A DNA stretch of 39,082 nucleotides, taken from Deltaproteobacteria bacterium. Its GTDB lineage: Bacteria; Desulfobacterota; Desulfuromonadia; Geobacterales; Pseudopelobacteraceae. A program made the translations under genes and the position numbers. How positions within the stretch are numbered: position 1 is the stretch's first letter; each line of letters begins with the position of its first letter. The stretch covers positions 1 to 39,082 of the forward strand of contig JAJZRX010000024.1 in NCBI GenBank assembly GCA_021850095.1, in the 5' to 3' direction. Positions 31,729 through 39,082 of this stretch are shown here, piece after piece. Below the pieces are notes generated by a model. That model had not been told where the DNA came from. It was given only the letters and a program-made list of their open reading frames with translations, and made no database searches.

Positions 31729-33969
31729 CTAGGCGGCAACGAAACCGGGCAGTACCGGTTGTTCCACAAAAGTGGCGCCGAGCCGCAGCTGAACCCGGTC
31801 ACAGTCATTTTTCATCAACCGTTCGGCTTCGGCGGCCGGCACCGGCCGGCTGAACAGATAACCCTGCATCTCGTCACAACCGAGCTGATGCAGCGTTTTC
31901 ATCTGATAATCGGTTTCGACCCCCTCCGCCACCAGATGGAGACCGAAGCCTTTGGCAATATCCACAATGGCCTGGATGATGGCGGAACTGCGATGCTCGT
32001 CAGAAAGGTCACGCACAAAGGACTGATCGATTTTGATCGTGCTGATCGGAATCAGACGCAGGTAGTTGAGTGAAGAGTAGCAGGTTCCAAAATCATCGAT
32101 CGAAATCCGCACCCCCAGTTCCCTGATGGAGCTCATTTTCTTGATAACGCTGGCGGCATCGTGCAGCAGGATGTTTTCGGTGATCTCGATTTCCAGTGCA
32201 TCGTTCGGGAGATCATGTTTGCCGATCTGGGAGGAAACCCGTTCCACCATGTCGCTGCGCTGGAATTCCTGCGGAGAAACGTTGATCGATATGCGCAGAT
32301 CATCCAGACCCATTGCGCGCCAGCGGGACAGCTGCCGGCAGGCCTCGGCCAGCACCCAGTCGGTGATATCGCCGATCAGTCCGACCTCTTCGGCCAGATC
32401 GATAAAGGTGCGCGGATTCACCAGGCCATGCAGCGGGTGATGCCAGCGGATCAGCGCCTCCATGCCGACCACCTTGAAATTGATCACACTTATTTTCGGC
32501 TGGTAATACAGCTCGAACTCCGAATTAACGATTGCCTGGCGCAGATCGTTTTCCATGTTGATCCGTTCCTGATAACAGGCGTTCATATCCGGAATATAGA
32601 ATCTGGTGTCGTTCTTGCCATCGGCCTTGACGCGGTACATGGCGATATCGGCGTTTTTCAGCAGGGTATCGACGCTTTCCCCGTCACGCGGGAAAACCGC
32701 AATCCCGATACTGGCGGTCACCCGGAAATCCTGGCCGGCGACCACAAAAGGAGAACGCAGTTCATTCAGAATCTTGTCCGCGATAATGGCCGCGTCTTCG
32801 GCCTGGATCAGGTCCGGCAGCAACACGGTAAACTCGTCGCCCCCCTTGCGGGCCAGGGTGTCGCCGGCCCGCACGCAGGCCTGCAGGCGGCGGGCCACTT
32901 TCTTCAGCAGCTCGTCACCTTCGGCATGCCCATAGGTATCGTTGACCAGCTTGAAGCGGTCAAGATCGATGAACATAACCCCCACGACTCCGCCGTAACG
33001 TTTGGAATGGGTCAGCGCCATTTCCAGGCGATCCTTGAACAGCCTCTGGTTGGGCAGATGGGTCAGCTGGTCGTGCAGCGCCTGAAAGGAGATAGTCTCT
33101 TCGGCTATCTTGCGTTCGGTGATATCGCGGGCAACGCCGTAGGTGCCCATGAAACATTTTGTCGTCTGGGCATCCCCGCACTGCTTTTCACCGTAAATGC
33201 CGGTGGCATTCATCATCGCCACGATATAGTGGCTGTCAAAGTAGCGGAAATTATCATTTTTGCATTTAAGCCGCACTTCCAGGTTGGTCGTGGCCCGGTT
33301 GTCTACCCGGCGCTCGTTGAAAGCATAATGGGCCTTTCCAACATCTTCATCGTGAACGATGGTGCAGTAACTTTTGCCGATCAGTTCTTCACGGGAATAG
33401 CCCAAAAGCGATTCTACCCGCTGGTTGATGAACATGAAACGGCCGCTGTCATCCAGGGTGTAGATCAGATCGGGGGAGTTTTCCACCAGGAAGCGGTGCA
33501 GCTGTTCCGATTGCTGGATTCGCATGTTCATCAGGGCATAACTGCGTTCCATGCGGCGACGATAGAGGGCGTTTTCAACCTTGCGCTTTATTTCTTCCAG
33601 GTTGGCGGGCTTGCGGACAAACTCGATCGCGCCGTGACGCAGGGCCAGAATGGCGGAATCGATGCTGGCGTCGGCGCTGACAAAGATGACACTGGCGGAA
33701 ATCTTGTTTTTGGCGATCCACTCCAGCACTTCCAGCCCGGAAATATCCGGCAGATTGATGTCCAAAAGAACCAGGTCGATATCCTGTGCTTTTAATACCG
33801 CTAGGGCTTCGAGGCCTGATCCGCATTCCTGGATTTCCCGCCCGGCACCCTCCAGTAGAACCCGCAGACTGGAACGCATCCGGCTCTCATCGTCGACGAT
33901 CAGGATTTTTTGTGGCTGGCCGGATGAATCGCATGATGCGCCAGCAGCTTCCCGGATCGCTCTGTTCAT
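31729..33969 (-). CDS. REC-PAS-GGDEF-EAL cyclic-di-GMP signalling protein
   Basis: The 746-residue protein has a receiver (21-135, phospho-acceptor Asp70 in IDLVLLDINLPDISG), a PAS domain (about 150-280: VENSPDLIYTLDDSGRFMFINQ), a GGDEF domain (DQLTHLPNQRLFKDRLEMAL; ARKGGDEFTVLL) and an EAL domain. The EAL domain retains EALIRWHHP, INVSPQEFQ, EITENIL, IDDFGTCYSSLNYL, IKIDQSFV and VAEGVET. Both output motifs look intact, so synthesis and hydrolysis of c-di-GMP are both possible; DFGTC replaces the usual DFGTG. Its ATG overlaps the stop of the upstream histidine kinase gene as ATGA, which makes that kinase its likely phospho-donor. Confidence 0.95.
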   Translation of the reverse strand: MNRAIREAAGASCDSSGQPQKILIVDDESRMRSSLRVLLEGAGREIQECGSGLEALAVLKAQDIDLVLLDINLPDISGLEVLEWIAKNKISASVIFVSADASIDSAILALRHGAIEFVRKPANLEEIKRKVENALYRRRMERSYALMNMRIQQSEQLHRFLVENSPDLIYTLDDSGRFMFINQRVESLLGYSREELIGKSYCTIVHDEDVGKAHYAFNERRVDNRATTNLEVRLKCKNDNFRYFDSHYIVAMMNATGIYGEKQCGDAQTTKCFMGTYGVARDITERKIAEETISFQALHDQLTHLPNQRLFKDRLEMALTHSKRYGGVVGVMFIDLDRFKLVNDTYGHAEGDELLKKVARRLQACVRAGDTLARKGGDEFTVLLPDLIQAEDAAIIADKILNELRSPFVVAGQDFRVTASIGIAVFPRDGESVDTLLKNADIAMYRVKADGKNDTRFYIPDMNACYQERINMENDLRQAIVNSEFELYYQPKISVINFKVVGMEALIRWHHPLHGLVNPRTFIDLAEEVGLIGDITDWVLAEACRQLSRWRAMGLDDLRISINVSPQEFQRSDMVERVSSQIGKHDLPNDALEIEITENILLHDAASVIKKMSSIRELGVRISIDDFGTCYSSLNYLRLIPISTIKIDQSFVRDLSDEHRSSAIIQAIVDIAKGFGLHLVAEGVETDYQMKTLHQLGCDEMQGYLFSRPVPAAEAERLMKNDCDRVQLRLGATFVEQPVLPGFVAA

Positions 33970-36140
33970 GCGTCATCCTTTTTGGAACAGGGCAGCAGAA
34001 TTGAATAGCTTGTTCCCAATCCGGGCTTGCTTTGACAGGTTATGCGCCCATCCAGGCGCTCCACCAATCCGGCCACGATCGAGAGCCCGACACCGGAGTG
34101 GCCGGGGCGACGATGGGGATCAAGCGGCTGAAAGAGACGCTGCATGACATCGGGCGGCAAACCGGGCCCGGTGTCACTGACCCGGATCTCGCTGTAGCAG
34201 CGGCCGTTCTGGTTTACGCCCGAGCGGGTGGAAATCACCAGACTACCGCCGTTGTGCATGGCTTCGGAAGCGTTGTTCCACAGGTTCAGCAGGATCTGCT
34301 TGAGACAGTCACGGTCAACCGCAACCGACTCCAGTTCGGGATCCAGATTTTTTTCAACGGCAATACCGCGACCGGCAAAAAGCGATTCACCGTACAGCGC
34401 CAACATGGTTTCGATGACAGCATTGATACTTAAAGCGACTCCGGCCGGCAGAGCTTCGTTAAGAGTGCTCATGCGCTGCATGATCTGCGTCACCCGCTCG
34501 ATCTCTTCCTGCAGAACCCCCAGCTCCTGATTGAGATCAGTGCCGGGCGGAAGTTTCTGGCCCACGATCGCCAGATAATTCTTGATGATGGCCAGGGGAT
34601 TTCCGGCTTCGTGGACAACCTTGCGGGCATGCTGTTCAAATTGGCGGGTCAGGGCCGTTTCCAGGGCCTGTTCCCGGTCTTTCATATCGCGCCAGGCTTC
34701 GATACTGCTGGCGGCCATGTTCGCGAAGCTGGTTATCCAGCGCAGACGCTGCGAGAGTCGGGCCGACTGCGCTGCACTGACGCCGTACACCATGACGCCG
34801 ATGTTTCTCCGGCGCCCCTTGAGCGGCACGCACAACAGCCCTTCGCTGCCCAACAGGCGGGCGATCTGGAGATCGGCCAGTGATACCGGAACCGGGCTTC
34901 CGCTTTCGAAGGTGGAGTGCGGCTGATTCTTCAGCGCCGCGACCGCAGCCAGACTGTGCTTTGAATCCAGCGGAATCTCGAGCTTCTGCAGCAGTTCAGG
35001 CTGGCAATCGATCGCCGCGCCGGAAAGCAGCGGCTTTGACGGATGAAGCAGCAGGAAGGCCAGCTGCCCCAGCCCGAACAAAATACGGGCCGATTCACGA
35101 ACCGCCAGCAGAATTTCGGCCTCACTGTCAAGGATGGACAGATCCTGCTGCAGCGGCTGCATGATCGCCATATCACAGACGGCTTCTTCCATCTGAACTG
35201 CGGCCCGCTCGTTGCCGTTCTGCTTCGGACTCAGGTTGTTCAGGGGGATGGTGGCGGTGTGCGGCAGGGTTTTTGCGTCGGCTGTTTCGGTGATTCCCAG
35301 TGCGGCGGCAACCGCAACGACCTGTTCGGAAGATTGATGATAGATGGCCAGCATCCTCGGCAGATCGATTCCGGTCATGGCCTGCACCGCAGCAAGATCG
35401 GGGAGCGGCTCATTGGGGGCCAGCTCCAGCTGTTTCTGGTGCGCGCAGATCATGTGGGCAGACCAGATGATCCGGCTCAAGGTATCGGCGGAGGCAATGT
35501 ATTCGGCGCTGGTATGGTGGAACAGGATCGAGTCGGCCATGAAAGACGAAAGCTTCCATTGATCCAGAAGCCATGCGCCGACAACGGCGTGATCCGTGCC
35601 CAGCCGCTGTTCTTCGATCTCGCGCAGGTCAAATTCATCGCGGCTCAAAACGAGCAGGCTGCCGTAGCGTTCCCCCACCCCTCCCAGCAGCAGCAGTTGG
35701 CCGACATCGTGCAGTAAGCCGGAGAGGTACGCTTCTTCCCGGTCGGGATAATCGACTTCATCCGCAATGGCGCGGGCAAGCTCGGCCATCCGCAGCGAAT
35801 GGCCCCAGAATCCGGTCAGATCATACTGCTGGTTATCGACGGCGGGTGAAAAGACTTTTTGGACAACCAGACAGGCAGCCAAGGTTCTTGAGAGGCGGGT
35901 ACCGAGTTTGACCAGGCAGTGCAGCAGGCTTTTAGATTCCACCCCGCCGCGCAGGGCGGGCGAATTGGCAACCGCCAGAACCCGGGCGCTCAAGGCGGGA
36001 TCCTGGCCCACCAGAGTCGCCAGTTCGGCCATGGAGGTATTCTCGTCCGAAGACAGCTGCAGGAACCGGAGCAATATCTGCGGCATCGACGGCAGATACA
36101 TCGCTTCGATTGAGTCAAGAATCGCTTCTGGCACCCGCAC
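33966..36140 (-). CDS. HDOD-GAF hybrid histidine kinase
   Basis: The 724-residue protein has an N-terminal HDOD domain (about 15-220: MPQILLRFLQLSS, ARVLAVANSPALRGG, LSGLLHDVGQLLLLGG). A GAF-like region covers about 330-480 (ILFGLGQLAFLLLHPSKPLL; GLLCVPLKGRRRNIGVMVYG). A histidine kinase core follows: His510 in KVVHEAGNPLAIIKNYLAIV, N-box LKQILLNLWNNASEAM, and G-boxes DTGPGLPPDV and GHSGVGLSIVAGLVERLDG. The start is GTG at 36140 with GGGAGGG upstream. It is co-transcribed with the REC-PAS-GGDEF-EAL gene (4-nt overlap). No membrane segment is seen, so it is probably a cytoplasmic sensor. Confidence 0.93.
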   Translation of the reverse strand: MRVPEAILDSIEAMYLPSMPQILLRFLQLSSDENTSMAELATLVGQDPALSARVLAVANSPALRGGVESKSLLHCLVKLGTRLSRTLAACLVVQKVFSPAVDNQQYDLTGFWGHSLRMAELARAIADEVDYPDREEAYLSGLLHDVGQLLLLGGVGERYGSLLVLSRDEFDLREIEEQRLGTDHAVVGAWLLDQWKLSSFMADSILFHHTSAEYIASADTLSRIIWSAHMICAHQKQLELAPNEPLPDLAAVQAMTGIDLPRMLAIYHQSSEQVVAVAAALGITETADAKTLPHTATIPLNNLSPKQNGNERAAVQMEEAVCDMAIMQPLQQDLSILDSEAEILLAVRESARILFGLGQLAFLLLHPSKPLLSGAAIDCQPELLQKLEIPLDSKHSLAAVAALKNQPHSTFESGSPVPVSLADLQIARLLGSEGLLCVPLKGRRRNIGVMVYGVSAAQSARLSQRLRWITSFANMAASSIEAWRDMKDREQALETALTRQFEQHARKVVHEAGNPLAIIKNYLAIVGQKLPPGTDLNQELGVLQEEIERVTQIMQRMSTLNEALPAGVALSINAVIETMLALYGESLFAGRGIAVEKNLDPELESVAVDRDCLKQILLNLWNNASEAMHNGGSLVISTRSGVNQNGRCYSEIRVSDTGPGLPPDVMQRLFQPLDPHRRPGHSGVGLSIVAGLVERLDGRITCQSKPGLGTSYSILLPCSKKDDA

Positions 36141-36230
36141 GGTTCAACCCTCCCTGTCCACTGCAATCAATTCACTGTCTTTATGTTCGGTTCCCCGGTG
36201 AAAACGCAGTAAAACTTTTACACATCCAGC

Positions 36231-36260
36231 CAGATAACATTCCGGCGGCGCTGGCGTCAA
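36231..36260 (-). promoter_or_regulatory. Possible promoter of the HDOD-kinase operon
   Basis: TTGACG (36255-36260) and TATCTG (36231-36236) on the minus strand are separated by 18 nt, about 90 bp upstream of the GTG start. The -10 match is modest. Confidence 0.35.
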
Positions 36261-36290
36261 TAATTAATTAATGCCGGCAACACCCTGATC

Positions 36291-36336
36291 AATAAAAACA
36301 AATCCCCGTTTCGAAGCAGCCGGAAACGGGGATTTG
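36291..36336 (-). terminator. Rho-independent terminator after lon
   Basis: Read leftward, CAAATCCCCGTTTC, a 10-nt loop and GAAACGGGGATTTG form a perfect 14-bp stem, followed by TTTTTATT. It lies 33 bp after the lon stop. Confidence 0.95.
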
Positions 36337-36368
36337 CCATCTGGTCGTGACAGGCGAAATATATTCAG

Positions 36369-38840
36369 CTACTTGCGCTTTAGCGGCTGGGCGGGCTGCC
36401 CGGTTTTTTTCGGCGCCTTGAGCGTGACTGCGGCGGCGTCTTTTTTTGCGGACCGCGATGGAGCGGATGCGGAAACCGGCTGCGGAAATTTCTCCAGCGC
36501 CAGACGAAGAGCTTCATTGACCTCTGAAACCGGCACGATCTTGACCTTTTTCAGAATTTCGACCGGGATGTCCTCCAGATCTTTCTTGTTCTGTTCCGGG
36601 ATGATCACCAGCCGCATACGCGAGCGGACGGCCGCCAGGATTTTTTCCTTCAATCCGCCGATCGGCAGCACCTTGCCGCGCAGGGTGACCTCACCGGTCA
36701 TGGCCACATCCCGCCGAACAGGAATGCGGCACAGGATCGAGACCAGCGCCGTGGTCATGGCGATGCCGGCCGAAGGGCCGTCTTTGGGGATGGCGCCGGC
36801 CGGGACATGGACGTGGATCTCGTTGTCCTGGAACAGCTCCGGTTTCAGCCCCATGCTTTCGGCATGGGCGCGAATATAGGACTGGGCCGCCTGAACCGAC
36901 TCCTTCATCACGTCGCCCAGCTGGCCGGTCAGGGTCAGACCGGATTTACCGTTCATCAGGGTGGCCTCGATATGCAGGATTTCTCCCCCCACCGGAGTCC
37001 AGGCCAAGCCGTTAACCACGCCGATTTCGTTTTTGTCCAGATCCTCCTCGCGCACATATTTGGGTGCGCCCAGGTAGGTATGCAGACTCTTGGCACTGAT
37101 CCTGGTCAAGCGCGTATTCCCCTCGGCCACCTTGCGGGCCACCTTGCGGCAGACCTTGCCGATTTCGCGCTCCAGATTGCGGAGACCCGCTTCGCGGGTG
37201 TACTTGGCTATAATTTCACTGATCGCCTCGTCGTCAAAGCTGATGTGTTTGGGCTTTAAACCGTTTTCACTGGTCTGGCGCGGCACCAGGTAGCGTTTGG
37301 CGATCTCCAGCTTCTCCTCTTCGGTATAGCCGGCCAGGTTGATGACCTCCATCCGGTCGCGCAGGGCTGACGGGATCGGATCCAGCTGGTTGGCGGTGGC
37401 AACGAACATCACGTTGGAGAGGTTGAAAGGCTGGTTGATGTAATGGTCGGAGAAGGAGTGATTCTGCTCCGGATCCAGCACCTCCAAAAGCGCCGACGAG
37501 GGGTCGCCCTTGTAGTCGTAGCCCAGTTTGTCCAACTCGTCCAGCATGAAGACCGGGTTGTTGGCGCCGGCCTGCTTCATGCCCTGCAGTATGCGCCCCG
37601 GCAGGGCGCCGATATAAGTGCGGCGATGGCCGCGAATCTCGGCCTCGTCCCGCACGCCCCCCAGCGAAATGCGCACGAACTTGCGGTTCATGGCGCGGGC
37701 GATGGACTTGCCCAGCGAGGTTTTGCCGACACCCGGCGGCCCCACGAAACAGAGGATCGGACCCTTCATTTTCTTCTTCAGCTTGCGCACCGCCAGGAAT
37801 TCGAGGATACGCTCCTTGATCTTGTCCAGATAAAAATGATCATCATCCAGGATCTTCTTGGCACGGATGATGTCCAGGCTGTCGCGGGTCGCTTTGTTCC
37901 AGGGCAGCTCCACCATCCAGTCCAGATAGGTGCGGATAATCCCGGCCTCGCCAGCGTCCGGATGCATGTTCTCCAGACGCCCCAGCTGCTTGAGCGCCTC
38001 TTTCTGAACCGCTTCCGGCATTTTTGCGGCTTCGATCGCCTTTCTGATCTCGACCAGTTCCTCTTTGCCTTCGTTGTCCCCCAGCTCGCTCTGGATAGCT
38101 TTCATCTGCTCACGCAGAAAATATTCCTTGTGGTTTTTGCCCATCTCGTCGCGGGCAGCACTCTGGATCTTGGCCTGGACGCTCAACAGCTCAACTTCAC
38201 GGCTCAAAAACTCGTTGACTTTGGTCAGGCGCACGATCGGATCGTTAATCTCCAGCAGCTGCTGGGCATCGGCGACCTTGAGCCCCAGATTGCTGGAAAT
38301 CAGGTCGGCCATGCTGCCCGGGTCCTGGATATTTTCCAGAATAACCATCACTTCCGGAGAAACCTGTTTGCCCAGCTCCATGACCTTGGACAGCTGTTCC
38401 CGGACGGTGCGGATCAGGGCCTCGATTTCCAGCGAAATATCGCCCAACGGCACATCATGCTGGCGCTCCACACGCACGGTGTAGAAAGGATCGGAGGTGA
38501 CGTACTCGCTGATGCGGGCTTTGGCCAGACCCTGCACCAGGATTTTGACGCGGCCGTCCGGCAACTTGAGCATCCGCATGATCATCGCGACCGTGCCGAC
38601 TTCATAAATCTTTTCGGGAGGCGGATCCTCGTCGCCGACATCGTGCTGGGTGGCCAGCAGAATCATCCGATCGCCCGCCAGGGCGTTGTCAACCGCCTTG
38701 ACCGACATCTCACGGCCGACGAAGAGCGGGATAATCATAAACGGATACACCACCACGTCCCGGATCGGCAAAAGCGGCAATACGTCGGGGATCTTTAGTT
38801 CCTCTGAACTTTGTTCGGCTTCGTTTTCAATCTCGATCAA
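36369..38840 (-). CDS. lon: ATP-dependent protease La (Lon)
   Basis: The 823-residue protein has the LON substrate-binding domain (LPLLPIRDVVVYPFMIIPLFVG) and a coiled region. The AAA+ module has Walker A GPPGVGKTSLGKS, Walker B VFMLDELDKLG and sensor VATANQLDPIPSALRDRMEV. The protease domain has the catalytic Ser in PKDGPSAGIAMTTAL and the Lys in LPIGGLKEKILAA. It degrades misfolded and regulatory proteins. The start is taken as TTG at 38840 because AAAGGAG lies 9-11 nt upstream and the product begins at the family position; its TTGA overlaps the hsp20 stop. A Lys/Ala/Pro-rich tail follows the protease domain. A strong terminator follows. Confidence 0.95.
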   Translation of the reverse strand: MIEIENEAEQSSEELKIPDVLPLLPIRDVVVYPFMIIPLFVGREMSVKAVDNALAGDRMILLATQHDVGDEDPPPEKIYEVGTVAMIMRMLKLPDGRVKILVQGLAKARISEYVTSDPFYTVRVERQHDVPLGDISLEIEALIRTVREQLSKVMELGKQVSPEVMVILENIQDPGSMADLISSNLGLKVADAQQLLEINDPIVRLTKVNEFLSREVELLSVQAKIQSAARDEMGKNHKEYFLREQMKAIQSELGDNEGKEELVEIRKAIEAAKMPEAVQKEALKQLGRLENMHPDAGEAGIIRTYLDWMVELPWNKATRDSLDIIRAKKILDDDHFYLDKIKERILEFLAVRKLKKKMKGPILCFVGPPGVGKTSLGKSIARAMNRKFVRISLGGVRDEAEIRGHRRTYIGALPGRILQGMKQAGANNPVFMLDELDKLGYDYKGDPSSALLEVLDPEQNHSFSDHYINQPFNLSNVMFVATANQLDPIPSALRDRMEVINLAGYTEEEKLEIAKRYLVPRQTSENGLKPKHISFDDEAISEIIAKYTREAGLRNLEREIGKVCRKVARKVAEGNTRLTRISAKSLHTYLGAPKYVREEDLDKNEIGVVNGLAWTPVGGEILHIEATLMNGKSGLTLTGQLGDVMKESVQAAQSYIRAHAESMGLKPELFQDNEIHVHVPAGAIPKDGPSAGIAMTTALVSILCRIPVRRDVAMTGEVTLRGKVLPIGGLKEKILAAVRSRMRLVIIPEQNKKDLEDIPVEILKKVKIVPVSEVNEALRLALEKFPQPVSASAPSRSAKKDAAAVTLKAPKKTGQPAQPLKRK

Positions 38841-39082
38841 CTCGTTATCTCCTTTATCGGCACCAGCCGTTCTCCGCTCTTGGGACAGATCACCCGCAGC
38901 ACGCCCAGCTTATATTCAGCCCTGACAGAGCCGGGATCAATATTGGCCGGGATCAGCAGCGCGTGGTGGAAGCGGCCGTGACTGCGTTCAACGCAGATGA
39001 ATTTCCCGGCATTCTGTTCACGCGGCCGGTAGGCTTCCAGAACCATTGTCAGGCCGCAGATTTTAAGTTTGATAGATCGGAA
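38837..39082 (-). CDS. Small heat shock protein (Hsp20 family), 5' end outside the window
   Basis: The 81 visible C-terminal codons are open to the window edge. The sequence (VLEAYRPREQNAGKFICVERSHGRF, then ALLIPANIDPGSVRAEYKLG and GVLRVICPKSGERLVPI) matches the second half of an alpha-crystallin/CS-type domain, including the A-x-x-x-x-G-V-L signature. Hsp20 proteins hold unfolding proteins. An internal ATG at 39046 could be mistaken for the start, but the frame continues upstream with compatible residues (FRSIKLKICGL). Its stop overlaps the lon start by 4 nt, so chaperone and protease are co-translated. Confidence 0.85.
   Translation of the reverse strand, partial: FRSIKLKICGLTMVLEAYRPREQNAGKFICVERSHGRFHHALLIPANIDPGSVRAEYKLGVLRVICPKSGERLVPIKEITS

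Noticed and set aside
32161-33795. A 544-codon plus-strand frame opposite the REC-PAS-GGDEF-EAL gene
   Set aside because: Antisense shadow; the minus-strand product has intact domains in order.
37443-38798. A 451-codon plus-strand frame opposite lon
   Set aside because: Antisense shadow of lon, without family motifs.

Overview
This 39 kb window looks like chromosome of a Geobacter-type bacterium (Desulfuromonadota). That is inferred from the gene content: HDOD-domain regulators beside a chemotaxis operon, a composite CobJ-CobQ enzyme, a REC-PAS-GGDEF-EAL protein, and GC-rich hairpin repeats of the REP type. No rRNA or tRNA gene was recognised. Most genes run on the minus strand.

1-11.2 kb, defence: a type I-C CRISPR-Cas locus, all transcribed leftward. 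The order is cas3-cas5-cas8c (with an internal cas11c start)-cas7-rhuM-cas4-dinD-cas1-cas2, then a leader and an array of one partial and seven complete 37-nt repeats that runs off the left edge. Two non-Cas genes, a RhuM-family gene and a DinD/BRO-N-family gene, are tightly coupled to cas4 inside the operon: rhuM overlaps cas4 by 11 nt, and the dinD Shine-Dalgarno overlaps the cas4 stop. REP-like hairpins sit at three joints of the operon (rhuM/cas7, cas1/dinD, cas2/cas1). A REP-associated tyrosine transposase (RAYT) just upstream of cas3 carries the same REPs inside its own coding sequence, together with a six-copy 18-bp tandem repeat.

11.2-19.7 kb, signalling: a DnaQ-like exonuclease with an uncertain start; a cheW-cheA-cheR-HDOD-cheB operon ending at a strong terminator; then, divergently, a sigma-54-type activator whose receiver Asp is replaced by Glu, and a lytic transglycosylase.

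19.7-24.1 kb, cobalamin: a CobJ-CobQ composite gene, cbiB and cobD overlap one another in one operon behind a good sigma-70-type promoter.

24.1-26.7 kb: an unrecognised three-gene operon of zinc-ribbon proteins sharing a Pro-Phe-Trp motif lies directly downstream of a well-supported 6S RNA gene (181 nt, 16-bp closing stem, own promoter and terminator).

26.7-31.6 kb, metabolism: aroF (DAHP synthase) behind a Crp/Fnr-type regulator, and tkt (transketolase) behind thiL, separated by a MITE-like inverted-repeat element.

31.7-39 kb: an HDOD-GAF-histidine kinase coupled to a REC-PAS-GGDEF-EAL protein (c-di-GMP signalling), then lon behind a partial hsp20 gene that runs off the right edge.

The most novel-looking items are the rhuM-cas4-dinD module inside the I-C operon with its REP-marked borders, the 31-bp perfect palindrome inside dinD, and the zinc-ribbon triplet.
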